Of a DNA stretch of 51,215 bases, positions 36,388 through 43,999 are shown piece after piece. The stretch comes from Rhodocaloribacter sp964552015 (lineage in GTDB: Bacteria > Bacteroidota > Rhodothermia > Rhodothermales > ISCAR-4553). The stretch spans positions 1 to 51,215 of the forward strand of contig CAZKFR010000018.1 in the NCBI GenBank assembly GCA_964552015.1, written 5' to 3'. Both the position numbers and the translations under genes were made by a program. How positions within the stretch are numbered: position 1 is the stretch's first letter; each line of letters opens with the position of its first letter. Under the pieces are notes generated by a model. That model was not told the DNA's origin. It did no database searches and saw only the letters and a program-made list of their open reading frames with translations.

Positions 36388-38490
36388 ATGCCCGCACCCG
36401 CCTCGCCCATATCGCCCCCCCCGTCCGAAGCGCTCGACCTCTCGGTCATCATCGTCAATTATAACGTCCGGGAGTTTCTCGAGCAGGCGCTGCGCTCCGT
36501 CTTTCGCGCGCGGGGCCATCTCCGCATGGAGGTGTTCGTGGTGGACAACAACTCCGTCGACGGCTCGGTGGAGATGGTGCGTTCCCTGTTTCCCGAGGTA
36601 ACGCTGATCGTCAACCAGGAAAACGTGGGGTTCGGGCGGGCCAACAACCAGGCCATCCGCCGGGCGCGAGGCCGCTACCTGCTCATCCTCAACCCGGACA
36701 CGCTCGTCCAGGAAGACACGCTGACGACGCTCGTGCGCTTCATGGACGAGCACCCGGAGGCCGGCGCGGTGGGCTGCCGTATCCTCAACCCCGACGGCAC
36801 GTTCGCCCCGGAGAGCCGCCGCGCCTTCCCCACGCCCGCCGTCGCCTTCTACCGCATGACGGGCCTGAGCCGCCTCTTTCCCCGCAGCCGCCGCTTCGGC
36901 CGCTACAACCTGACGTACCTGCCCGAGGACCGGGTGGCCGAGGTCGACGCCCTCAGCGGCTCGTGCATGATGGTCCGCCACGCCGCCCTCTACTACGACC
37001 GCACCGCCTGGGAGGCCCGCCCCGACGTCCGCCCCCCCTCCTGCACGACCGGCGCCGTTAGCGATCCGCACCCGGGAGGCGCCGGCCTGTTCGACGAGGA
37101 CTTCTTCATGTACGGCGAGGACCTGGACTGGTGCTTCCGCATCCAGCGAGCCGGATGGAAGATCTATTACACGCCCGCGACGCAGATCATCCACTACAAG
37201 GGCGAGAGCACGAAGAAAGGGGAGCTGCGCTACGTGCGGCACTTCTACGGGGCGATGATCCTGTTCACGCGCAAGCACTTCCAGGACCGCTATTCGCGCC
37301 TGTTCGCCGCCCTCCTGCAGGCCGGCATCATGGCCCGGGCCACCCTGACGGTACTGGCCGGTGGCCTGCGCCGGCTACGGGCCCCGCTGGTGGATCTGCT
37401 GCTCGTCTTTGCCGTGGTGTCCATCGTGGGGGCGCTGCGGGCGCAGCTGGCCGGCGGGCATCCGGCCCCGCTCTTCTTCGCTACCGTGGCCGCGGGCTAC
37501 GCCCTGGGTACCGTGGCGGGCATCGCCCTGAGCGGGGGCTACCGGTGGCACCGGCAACGACGCCTGCGCCCCGTGCTCACGGGCGCCACCCTGGGCCTCC
37601 TGCTCGTCGGCACGGCGTCGTTCTTCTTCAAAGAGATCGCCTTTTCGCGCATGGTGGTGCTGGTGAGCTTCCCGCTGGCGATAGGGGTGCTGGCCGTGCG
37701 GCGGCTGCTCCGCCCGCGGAAGACGGCCGGGCGCACGGCGGTGTTCGTCGGCCCTGCCGCCGAGGCGGAGCGCCTCTGGCGTGCGCTGGCCGGCCATCCC
37801 GACCCGCCCTTCACGCTGGCCGGCTACGTGGCCTCGGAGCCGGTGGACACCCCGGCCGGCCCCCTGCCCCGCCTGGGCGCCCCGCACCACCTGCGCGACC
37901 TGGTCCGCCTCCGGCGTTTCGACGAGGTGGTCTTCTCCAGCGACGGGCTCCCCCTGCGCACCACCTTCACCCTGATGCAGCAACTGCGTGACCTGCCCGT
38001 GCAGTTCCGCATGCTGGCGCAGGACCGCCCCCACCTCATCGGGAAGGCCGCCATCGACGACCTGACCGTGCCGCTGGTGGAGGCCGAGGCCGTGCTGCCC
38101 CCGCCCCGCACCCGCCTGGCCCGCCGCGCCTTCGAGGTGCCCGTGGCGCTGGGCCTGCTCCTGGCCCACCCGTTCCTGGCCCTGGCCGCCCGGTGGCGAG
38201 GCCCCGGCTCCGGCGCCGCCCGCCTGGCCGCCCGCACCCGCCTGATGCCCGACGTCCTCCGCGGCCACCGCGCCCTCGTCGGCTACCGCCCCGAGACCGG
38301 GCACCCGCCCCCCGAGGCCTGGGATCTGCCACCGGCCGTCTTCGACATCACCGAGACCCTGCGCACCAACCGGCCCAGCCCCGAGGAACGAAATCGCGCC
38401 TACTGGTTTTACCTGAGCCGCCAGTCCGCCTCGCTGGACTGGGACGTCCTGGTACGTTCCATCAAAAACCTTTATTTTTCCCGACCGTAA
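36388..38490 (+). CDS. GT2 glycosyltransferase fused to a degenerate sugar-phosphate transferase
   Basis: A 700-residue fusion. Residues 17-300 are a GT2 transferase of the rhamnosyltransferase (WbbL-like) type: SVIIVNYN, VVDNNSVDGS, LNPDT with Asp104, and DEDFFMYGEDLDWCFR with the E244-D245 pair. An unusual Pro-rich insert (about 209-233) interrupts the region before FDEDFF. Four or so helices (330-440) follow, then a Rossmann-like segment (449-545, TAVFVGPAAEAERLWRAL) and a tail (575-700) recalling polyprenyl glycosylphosphotransferases, with RRAFEVPVALGLLLAHPFLA and VLRGHRALVGYRPE matching the conserved KRLFD and LKGDMSLVGPRPE segments. The catalytic stretch between them, KFRSM through the DE motif, is missing. 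The C-terminal half is therefore probably inactive and may serve membrane docking or lipid-carrier binding. Confidence 0.8.
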   Translation: MPAPASPISPPPSEALDLSVIIVNYNVREFLEQALRSVFRARGHLRMEVFVVDNNSVDGSVEMVRSLFPEVTLIVNQENVGFGRANNQAIRRARGRYLLILNPDTLVQEDTLTTLVRFMDEHPEAGAVGCRILNPDGTFAPESRRAFPTPAVAFYRMTGLSRLFPRSRRFGRYNLTYLPEDRVAEVDALSGSCMMVRHAALYYDRTAWEARPDVRPPSCTTGAVSDPHPGGAGLFDEDFFMYGEDLDWCFRIQRAGWKIYYTPATQIIHYKGESTKKGELRYVRHFYGAMILFTRKHFQDRYSRLFAALLQAGIMARATLTVLAGGLRRLRAPLVDLLLVFAVVSIVGALRAQLAGGHPAPLFFATVAAGYALGTVAGIALSGGYRWHRQRRLRPVLTGATLGLLLVGTASFFFKEIAFSRMVVLVSFPLAIGVLAVRRLLRPRKTAGRTAVFVGPAAEAERLWRALAGHPDPPFTLAGYVASEPVDTPAGPLPRLGAPHHLRDLVRLRRFDEVVFSSDGLPLRTTFTLMQQLRDLPVQFRMLAQDRPHLIGKAAIDDLTVPLVEAEAVLPPPRTRLARRAFEVPVALGLLLAHPFLALAARWRGPGSGAARLAARTRLMPDVLRGHRALVGYRPETGHPPPEAWDLPPAVFDITETLRTNRPSPEERNRAYWFYLSRQSASLDWDVLVRSIKNLYFSRP

Positions 38491-38524
38491 CCTTACCACC
38501 TGCTCCGACTTCACTCCCCCGATC

Positions 38525-39547
38525 ATGGCCAAATCCCCGCCCCGCTACCTGCTCGACTTCGAGAAGCCCCTCTACGAGCTCGAAGAGAAGCTCAACGAGA
38601 TGCGGGCCTTCAACGCGGACAACGACGAGGTCGACCTCTCCCGCGAGATCGCCGAACTGGAGGCGCGCGTGGCCGAGCTGCGCACCTCGATCTACCGCAA
38701 CCTGACCCGCTGGCAACGGGTTCAGATCGCCCGCCATCCGCTCCGCCCCTACACGCTCGACTACATCGAAGCCCTCACCGACGGCTTCATCGAGCTGCAC
38801 GGCGACCGCCTCTTCGGCGACGATCCGGCCATCGTGGGCGGCTTCGGCACGTTCCGGGGCGCACGCTTCGGCTACCGGGACCGCACCGTGCTCGTCGTCG
38901 GCCACCAGAAAGGGCGCGACACGAAGAGCCGCAAATACCGCCGTTTCGGCATGCCCAACCCGGAGGGCTACCGGAAGGCCCTGCGCCTGATGCGTCTGGC
39001 CGCCAAGTTCGGCAAGCCCGTCGTGTGCCTGCTGGACACGCCCGGCGCGTTCCCCGGCATCGAGGCGGAGGAACGCGGGCAGGCCGAGGCCATCGCCCGC
39101 AACCTCTTCGAGATGGCCCGTCTGCCGGTGCCCATCGTCGTCGTCGTCATCGGCGAGGGCGCCTCGGGCGGCGCGCTGGGCATCGGCGTCGGCGACCGCA
39201 TCCTGATGCTCGAGAACGCCTGGTACTCGGTCATCTCGCCCGAGAGCTGCTCCTCGATCCTGTGGCGCTCGTGGGATTACAAGGAGGAGGCGGCCCGGGC
39301 GCTCAAGCTCACGGCCCAGGACCTCATGAGTGTGGGCCTGATCGACGAGATCATCCCCGAACCCATCGGCGGCGCCCACCACGACCCGGAGACCACGTTC
39401 CAGAACACCGGAGCCGCCATCGCCCGGGCGCTGTCCGAGCTGGAGCCGATCCCGACGCCCGACCTGCTCGAGGCCCGGCTGGCCAAGTTCGACGCGATGG
39501 GCAAGTTCGTCGAGACCCCGCCCGCCGAGGTCCCGACCGGCGCCTGA
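38525..39547 (+). CDS. accA: Acetyl-CoA carboxylase carboxyltransferase subunit alpha
   Basis: Forms with AccD the transferase that moves the carboxyl group from biotin to acetyl-CoA, making malonyl-CoA for fatty-acid synthesis. At 340 residues it is slightly longer than the usual 315-320. Family signatures are LTDGFIELHGDRLFGDDPAI, CLLDTPGAFPGIEAEERGQA and VIGEGASGGALGIGVGDRIL, with YSVISPESCSSILWR in the C-terminal half. The N-terminal coiled segment (about 12-55) is normal for AccA. It follows the glycosyltransferase gene by 34 nt and precedes the thioesterase gene by 48 nt. Confidence 0.97.
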   Translation: MAKSPPRYLLDFEKPLYELEEKLNEMRAFNADNDEVDLSREIAELEARVAELRTSIYRNLTRWQRVQIARHPLRPYTLDYIEALTDGFIELHGDRLFGDDPAIVGGFGTFRGARFGYRDRTVLVVGHQKGRDTKSRKYRRFGMPNPEGYRKALRLMRLAAKFGKPVVCLLDTPGAFPGIEAEERGQAEAIARNLFEMARLPVPIVVVVIGEGASGGALGIGVGDRILMLENAWYSVISPESCSSILWRSWDYKEEAARALKLTAQDLMSVGLIDEIIPEPIGGAHHDPETTFQNTGAAIARALSELEPIPTPDLLEARLAKFDAMGKFVETPPAEVPTGA

Positions 39548-39595
39548 CGCCCGTCCCCCCCCGTTCCGGCACGGTTCGTTCCTTCCCCTTCGCCC

Positions 39596-40021
39596 ATGCT
39601 CGTCCATCGTTACCACCACCGGGTTCGCTACCGCGAGTGCGACCCGATGGGCATCGTCTACCACACCCACTACCTGGACTATTTCGAGGCCGCACGCACG
39701 GAGGCCCTCCGCGAGATGGGCCTGCCCTACCGCGAGCTGGAGGCCGCCGGCATCATCATGCCCGTGGTGGACCTGGCCGTGCAGTACCGGCGCCCGGCCC
39801 GCTACGACGACCTGCTCGAGATCACGACGATCTTCCGCGACGTCACGCCCCGAGTGCGCGTGCGGATCGACTACGAGGTGCGCCGCGCCGGCGAGCCCGA
39901 GGTGCTCGTGACGGGCCACGTCACCCTGTGCTTCTTCGACCCGGGCCGGCAGCGGCCCATCACCGCCCCACCCGCCATCGCCGAGGTCTTCGCCCGCGCC
40001 CTGGCCGAAGCCTCCTCCTGA
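39596..40021 (+). CDS. YbgC/FadM-type acyl-CoA thioesterase
   Basis: A 141-residue single hotdog-fold protein that hydrolyses acyl-CoA or acyl-carrier thioesters. The 4-hydroxybenzoyl-CoA thioesterase motif is clear: RECDPMGIVYHTHYLDYFEA near 13-32, with the catalytic Asp in CDPMG. The later VDLAVQYRRPARYDDLLEI is also conserved. Its stop codon shares one base with the nadC start (TGATG), so the two are translationally linked. The nearness of accA makes a role in acyl-CoA turnover plausible, but specificity cannot be read from the sequence. Confidence 0.92.
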   Translation: MLVHRYHHRVRYRECDPMGIVYHTHYLDYFEAARTEALREMGLPYRELEAAGIIMPVVDLAVQYRRPARYDDLLEITTIFRDVTPRVRVRIDYEVRRAGEPEVLVTGHVTLCFFDPGRQRPITAPPAIAEVFARALAEASS

Positions 40022-40926
40022 TGCCCATGCTCCCACCCTACCTCACCGACGCCGACCTCGACGACCTCATCGCCCGTGCCCTGGCCGAGGACGTGGGCCC
40101 GGGCGACGTGACGACACGCGCCACCATCCCCGAGGGCACCCGCGCCACGGCCGCCTTCCTCGCCAAGGAGGACGGGGTGCTGGCCGGCCTGTACGTGGCC
40201 GAGCGTGTCTTCGCCGCCGTGGACCCCGCCGTACGCGTCCACTGGCACGCCGCCGACGGCGACGCCGTCGCCCGGGGCACCGTCTTCGGCACCGTCGACG
40301 GGGCGGCCCGCAGCCTGCTCACGGCCGAGCGGACGGCCCTCAACCTCCTGCAGCGCATGAGCGGCATCGCCACAGCCACCCACCGCATGGCCGCGGCCGC
40401 CCGCCCCGCCCGCATCCTCGACACGCGCAAGACGGCACCGGGCCTGCGGCTCCTCGACAAGTGGGCCGTACGCCTGGGCGGCGGCGAGAACCACCGCATC
40501 GGCCTCTTCGACATGATCCTCATCAAGGACAACCACATCGCCGCCGCCGGGGGCGTGCGCGCCGCCATCGAAGCCGCCCACCGCTACCGCCGCGCCACGG
40601 GCCGCACCGACCTGAAGATCGAGGTCGAGGCCCGCACCCTCGACGAGGTGGACGCCATCCTCGAAGCCGGCGGCGTGGACGTCATCCTGCTCGACAACAT
40701 GGCCCGCCGCCGCGACGACGGCACCGTGGACACGTCGCTCCTCCGGGAGGCCGTCGCCCGCATCGGCGGGGCCGTGCCGACGGAGGCCTCCGGCAACGTC
40801 ACCCCGGAGACCGTCGCCGCCATCGCCGCCACCGGCGTCGACTTCATCTCCTCGGGCGCCCTCACCCACTCCGTCCGCGCCCTCGACCTCTCGCTCAAGA
40901 TCGACCTCGAAGGCGCCTCGCTGTAG
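40021..40926 (+). CDS. nadC: Nicotinate-nucleotide pyrophosphorylase (carboxylating)
   Basis: Converts quinolinate and PRPP to nicotinate mononucleotide with loss of CO2 in de novo NAD synthesis. The 301-residue chain carries TAERTALNLLQRMSGIATAT, RILDTRKTAPGLRLLDKWAV and LIKDNHIAAAGG, which provide the phosphate- and quinolinate-binding residues, and a C-terminal FISSGALTHS. The chosen start overlaps the stop codon of the thioesterase gene by one base; a second ATG two codons on is possible. The frame stays open far upstream within accA, but that part is antiparallel in character to the real gene and is not coding. Confidence 0.96.
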   Translation: MPMLPPYLTDADLDDLIARALAEDVGPGDVTTRATIPEGTRATAAFLAKEDGVLAGLYVAERVFAAVDPAVRVHWHAADGDAVARGTVFGTVDGAARSLLTAERTALNLLQRMSGIATATHRMAAAARPARILDTRKTAPGLRLLDKWAVRLGGGENHRIGLFDMILIKDNHIAAAGGVRAAIEAAHRYRRATGRTDLKIEVEARTLDEVDAILEAGGVDVILLDNMARRRDDGTVDTSLLREAVARIGGAVPTEASGNVTPETVAAIAATGVDFISSGALTHSVRALDLSLKIDLEGASL

Positions 40927-41040
40927 GGACCCGTCCTACACCCGCGTACCGGCTTTCCCTCACGACATTCCCGCCGGCATGTCCCGACCTTTGCTCGGGG
41001 GGCCTGCCCATTGGCCCCCTCGACGGCATCAACGGGATGC

Positions 41041-41046
41041 GGAGGG
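41041..41046 (+). promoter_or_regulatory. Strong Shine-Dalgarno site fixing the CBS-ACT start
   Basis: GGAGGG lies 7 nt before the ATG at 41054. It selects that codon over an in-frame ATG 75 nt upstream, which has no such site and would add residues unlike the family. Good Shine-Dalgarno sequences are uncommon elsewhere in this window. Confidence 0.65.
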
Positions 41047-41053
41047 TAACGCC

Positions 41054-41731
41054 ATGCTGGTACGTGAGATCATGTACGGCCCGGTCGTCACGGTCGCGCC
41101 GGACGACACGCTGGCCAACGCCTACCGGACCATGAACGAGCACGACATCCGGCACCTGCCTGTCGTGGAGGACGGACGCCTGGTGGGCATCGTCTCCGAC
41201 CGGGATCTGCGCCTGGCCACGAGCGCGTTGCATCCGGCCCCGCTCTCGCCCGAAGCCCGCGTGGCCGACGTGATGATGCGGGGCCCGCATACGGTGGCGC
41301 CGGACGCGCCCGTCGAGGAGGCGGCGCTGGAGATGCGCGACTACCGGATCGGTTGCCTGCCCGTGGTCGGGGACGGCGAGGTGCTGGGCATCGTGACGGT
41401 GACGGACCTGCTGGACGCGCTCGTCCGCCTGGCGGGCGTCGCCCTGCCGGGGAGCCGGCTGGGGGTGCGGCTGGACGCGGAGCGGGATCGCCTGACGGCC
41501 CTGGTGGCCCGCATCGCGGCCCGGGGCGTGAACCTGCACGCGGTGCTCACCTACCCCGCGGACGAGCGGCACCTCGACGTGATCCTGCGCCTCGACGCGC
41601 CGGCGGCCGAGCCCCTGGCCGACGCCCTGCGCCGCGAGGGCTACACCGTGCACGGACCCGGCCGGTCGCTCACCCGGGCAAGCGATCCTCCGGCGGGATC
41701 TCCAACCCGAGCGCCTTCAGCGACAGGTTGA
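41054..41731 (+). CDS. CBS-domain pair with C-terminal ACT-like domain (AcuB-like)
   Basis: A 225-residue probable nucleotide sensor. Two CBS motifs are evident: VREIMYGPVVTVAPDDTLAN through LVGIVSDRDLRLA (about 1-60), and VADVMMRGPHTVAPDAPVEE through VLGIVTVTDLLDALV (about 70-128). An ACT-like segment follows (about 132-195), with RDRLTALVARIAARGVNLHA. This arrangement resembles AcuB, a protein linked to acetoin/acetyl-CoA metabolism, and other adenosyl-ligand sensors. The last 20 residues (RASDPPAGSPTRAP and on) look non-conserved: they are encoded inside the 3' end of the convergent DUF2721 gene, a 62-bp tail-to-tail overlap. Confidence 0.85.
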   Translation: MLVREIMYGPVVTVAPDDTLANAYRTMNEHDIRHLPVVEDGRLVGIVSDRDLRLATSALHPAPLSPEARVADVMMRGPHTVAPDAPVEEAALEMRDYRIGCLPVVGDGEVLGIVTVTDLLDALVRLAGVALPGSRLGVRLDAERDRLTALVARIAARGVNLHAVLTYPADERHLDVILRLDAPAAEPLADALRREGYTVHGPGRSLTRASDPPAGSPTRAPSATG

Positions 41732-42119
41732 TGTCCGCGATGAAAAGCACGAGTGCCCCGATGAGCGCGCCCAGACAGAGGACGAAGGTCACCACGAGGG
41801 CCACCGTGACGGCCAGCCCGAGCAGCGCCCCGACGAACAGGGTGATGACCAGCAGCGCCGCCAGCAGCACGCTCACGGCGGCCAGCGCGATGGCGGCCCG
41901 GACGATCCGCGCCCGCCGCCAGAGGATACGAAGCTGGGCGTGCACCTGCCGCTGATCCGCCTCCGCGCCGAGCAGGAGGTCCTGCCGCAGCAGCCGCGCC
42001 CGGTCGATGACGCGCCCGAAGCGGTTGGTCATGCTCAGCAGGAGCAGGCCCACCCCCGAGATGAGGATGACCGGCCCGATGGCCAGCTGGAGCGTCGCAA
42101 CGAGATCCGAGAGGGACAT
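41670..42119 (-). CDS. DUF2721 membrane protein
   Basis: A 149-residue protein with three hydrophobic segments: LQLAIGPVILISGVGLLLLS near the N-terminus and two long helices near 78-100 and 104-130. The conserved DUF2721 core SMTNRFGRVIDRARLLRQDL follows the first helix. No function is known for this family. It lies 13 nt after the bisphosphate nucleotidase gene on the same strand, so the two may be co-transcribed, and its last 20 codons overlap the convergent CBS-ACT gene. Confidence 0.88.
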   Translation of the reverse strand: MSLSDLVATLQLAIGPVILISGVGLLLLSMTNRFGRVIDRARLLRQDLLLGAEADQRQVHAQLRILWRRARIVRAAIALAAVSVLLAALLVITLFVGALLGLAVTVALVVTFVLCLGALIGALVLFIADINLSLKALGLEIPPEDRLPG

Positions 42120-42132
42120 GATGGCCCGGGGA

Positions 42133-43134
42133 TCACCCGGCGGTGCGCCCTACCCCGACGGCCTCCAGCGCGGCGATGATGCGGTCGTGGAAGCGGCCGT
42201 TCGAGATGATGACGCCGGTGTTCTTTTCGAGGCGGTAGCCCTGGCCGAAGTCGAGCGGCGCGCCGAAGACGTCGGTGGCCATGCCCCCGGCCTCGGTCAC
42301 GACGAGCATGCCGGCGGCATGGTCCCAGATCTTCTCCACGTAGCCGGGCCGGGTGGGCAGGCGCATGTAGATGTCGGCCTCGCCCCGGGCCACCACGGCG
42401 TACTTGGCCTGGCTGTCCAGGCGCACGGGCTCGGCCGTGATGCCGAGCACCTCGGCCACGCGGGCGGCGTCGTCGTGCGAGCTGTGGCCGGACTCGACCG
42501 ACTCGCAGAAGCGGGCCTTCGTCACGTCCTCGAGCGTGCTCACGTGGACGGGCACCATCGCGCCCGGGCCCGCGAGCGGCACGCGCACGGCGCCCTGCCC
42601 CCGGATGGCGGCATAGACCACGCCCCGCTCCGCCGCACCGGGCTCCACCGGCAGGTTCGGGCAGGCCAGCGCCGCCACGGTCACCTCCCCCTCGACGATG
42701 AGGGCCAGCGCGATGGCGTACTGCTCGCCCCGCAGGAACCCTTTCGTCCCGTCGATGGGGTCGAGCGTCCAGAAACGGGCGCTGTGCTCCTGCGCCCCGC
42801 CGTGGTCGATCCAGGCGAGCACGTCTTCCGGGCCGGCCGCGGGGTGAAACGCCCGCACGTGGCCCACCACCTTCTCCAGCGTCGCGGCGTTCTCGGGCTG
42901 GCGCAGGGCGGCCGCATCCTCCTCGGCGATGACCGGGTCCTCGGGGAAGGCCTCGGCCAGCATCCGGCAGACGAGGGCCTGGCTGCCATAGTCCGCCACC
43001 GTGACGGGGCTGCGGTCTTTCTTCTGGATGACGTCGGGGGAGATGCCGGCCTGCACGGCCTGGCAGAGCCGGGCGGCCTCGCGCACGGCGGCAACGGCCA
43101 CGCTGCGCTCGTGGTGATACGGGGTCTTTTCCAT
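42133..43134 (-). CDS. 3'(2'),5'-bisphosphate nucleotidase, HAL2/SAL1 type
   Basis: A 333-residue magnesium-dependent, lithium-sensitive phosphatase of the inositol monophosphatase superfamily. It hydrolyses PAP to AMP, clearing the by-product of sulfate assimilation and sulfotransfer. Metal-binding motifs are PVIAEEDA near 67-74 and WTLDPIDGTKGFLRG near 122-136, followed by IWDHAAGMLVVTEAGG near 255-270. The length and the TKGFLRGEQYAIAL signature match the eukaryote-like HAL2 branch rather than the shorter CysQ. Start is the first ATG, after a 288-nt region of degenerate repeats. Confidence 0.93.
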   Translation of the reverse strand: MEKTPYHHERSVAVAAVREAARLCQAVQAGISPDVIQKKDRSPVTVADYGSQALVCRMLAEAFPEDPVIAEEDAAALRQPENAATLEKVVGHVRAFHPAAGPEDVLAWIDHGGAQEHSARFWTLDPIDGTKGFLRGEQYAIALALIVEGEVTVAALACPNLPVEPGAAERGVVYAAIRGQGAVRVPLAGPGAMVPVHVSTLEDVTKARFCESVESGHSSHDDAARVAEVLGITAEPVRLDSQAKYAVVARGEADIYMRLPTRPGYVEKIWDHAAGMLVVTEAGGMATDVFGAPLDFGQGYRLEKNTGVIISNGRFHDRIIAALEAVGVGRTAG

Positions 43135-43251
43135 GAAGTGAAGGGTAGGTGCTGTTGAGAAGCCCCGGCGAACCGGTCGCTTCCGAGTATAGCCCCTCCT
43201 CCCGACCTATGCAACGAAGGCGGGATGAAGGATCGGGAAAAGGTGTTTTGC

Positions 43252-43275
43252 CACGAAGACATGAAGACTCGAAGG
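43252..43275. repeat. Degenerate octamer array
   Basis: Three consecutive 8-mers, CACGAAGA-CATGAAGA-CTCGAAGG, lie in the 288-nt gap between the HsdR-N-like gene and the nucleotidase gene. The gap as a whole (43135-43422) shows no coding frame with family features and is less GC-rich than its flanks. It holds this array and the heptamer array at its left-to-right end. Confidence 0.45.
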
Positions 43276-43379
43276 ACTCTGTGCATCCCCCTCGAACCCC
43301 ACATGGCTCACGGAGGAGGACGGATCAGAACGGATGTTCTTCCGGAACACCGGGCCGGTGGCGGTTCGGAACATGCGTA

Positions 43380-43425
43380 ACGTGCGGCTCAACGCGAAAC
43401 GCGCAACCCGAAACGCAAACGTTCA
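43380..43425. repeat. Degenerate heptamer array (locus C)
   Basis: Units ACGCGAA-ACGCGCA-ACCCGAA-ACGCAA-ACGTTCA run without gaps from 43392 (one unit is 6 nt), preceded by a looser ACGTGCG. The last unit contains the stop codon of the HsdR-N-like gene. Same ACG-N4 pattern as loci A, B and D, in a single orientation. Confidence 0.6.
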
Positions 43426-43893
43426 GCCCAGCGCCTCGTAGCGAGGCAGGGCGTCCAGGAAATGATAGGTGCCCGCGCTGTGGTCGATCCGGCAGCAGTA
43501 GTGGACGAGGCCGTTGGTGACCATCAGGTACTGCGCCCGGACGACGGTGTTGTAGCGGGCGACCTGGTCGAAGGCGGCCTGCCGGATCTCGACGTCCGGC
43601 GCCTTGCACTCGACCATGAGCAGCGGGCGGCCGGACCGGTCGTGCACGATGACGTCGGCGCGGCGCGGCATCCGGGCATAGGTGAAGGCGGCCTCGATGG
43701 CCACAAGCCCGGGCGGCACCCCCCGGTCCCGGATCAGGTACTGCACGACGTGCTGGCGCACCCACTCCTCCGGCGTCAGCCGCACGTACTTCTTCCGGAC
43801 GGGATCGAAGATCATCGCCTTCCCGTCGATCTCGCGCACGAGGAAGTCGTACGGCGGCAGGTTGAGCGGCGGCCGGGCCGTGGCGTCGGTCAT
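43423..43893 (-). CDS. HsdR-N-like PD-(D/E)XK protein
   Basis: A 156-residue protein of the type I restriction R-subunit N-terminal-like group common in Bacteroidota genomes. The PD-(D/E)XK nuclease core is seen as Asp80 in RRADVIVHD and E95-x-K97 in LLMVECKAP, with a conserved PEEWVRQHVVQYLI helix before it and DQVARYNTVVRAQYLMVTNG after it. There is no helicase domain and no hsdM or hsdS nearby, so it is not part of a restriction system; a role in DNA repair or maintenance is possible but unknown. The internal ATG before TDATARPPLNLPP is chosen because the 32 upstream residues are Pro/Arg-rich and unlike the family. Confidence 0.8.
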   Translation of the reverse strand: MTDATARPPLNLPPYDFLVREIDGKAMIFDPVRKKYVRLTPEEWVRQHVVQYLIRDRGVPPGLVAIEAAFTYARMPRRADVIVHDRSGRPLLMVECKAPDVEIRQAAFDQVARYNTVVRAQYLMVTNGLVHYCCRIDHSAGTYHFLDALPRYEALG

Positions 43894-43999
43894 GGGGTTG
43901 GGGGGGTGTGGCGGGTTTCCCGGGAAAGTACGACATGCCCGGTGCCCCGCGCCATCCGTCCCGGCCCGGGGCATCGAACCGGCCCGCACGCCGGCCGCC

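Noticed and set aside
39025..40020. Long N-terminal extension of nadC
   Set aside because: The frame is open through accA and the thioesterase gene by chance; the NadC family start matches the ATG overlapping the thioesterase stop codon.
38462..40036. A 524-codon minus-strand open frame across accA and the thioesterase gene
   Set aside because: Antisense to two genes with clear family motifs; no motif of its own.
43380..43425. Heptamer array considered as a CRISPR
   Set aside because: Units are 7 nt with variable bases and no spacers of 25-40 nt; no cas genes are present.
43423..43893. Restriction-modification system
   Set aside because: Only the small HsdR-N-like nuclease fold is present; no helicase, methylase or specificity subunit lies nearby, and such solitary proteins are common housekeeping genes in this group.
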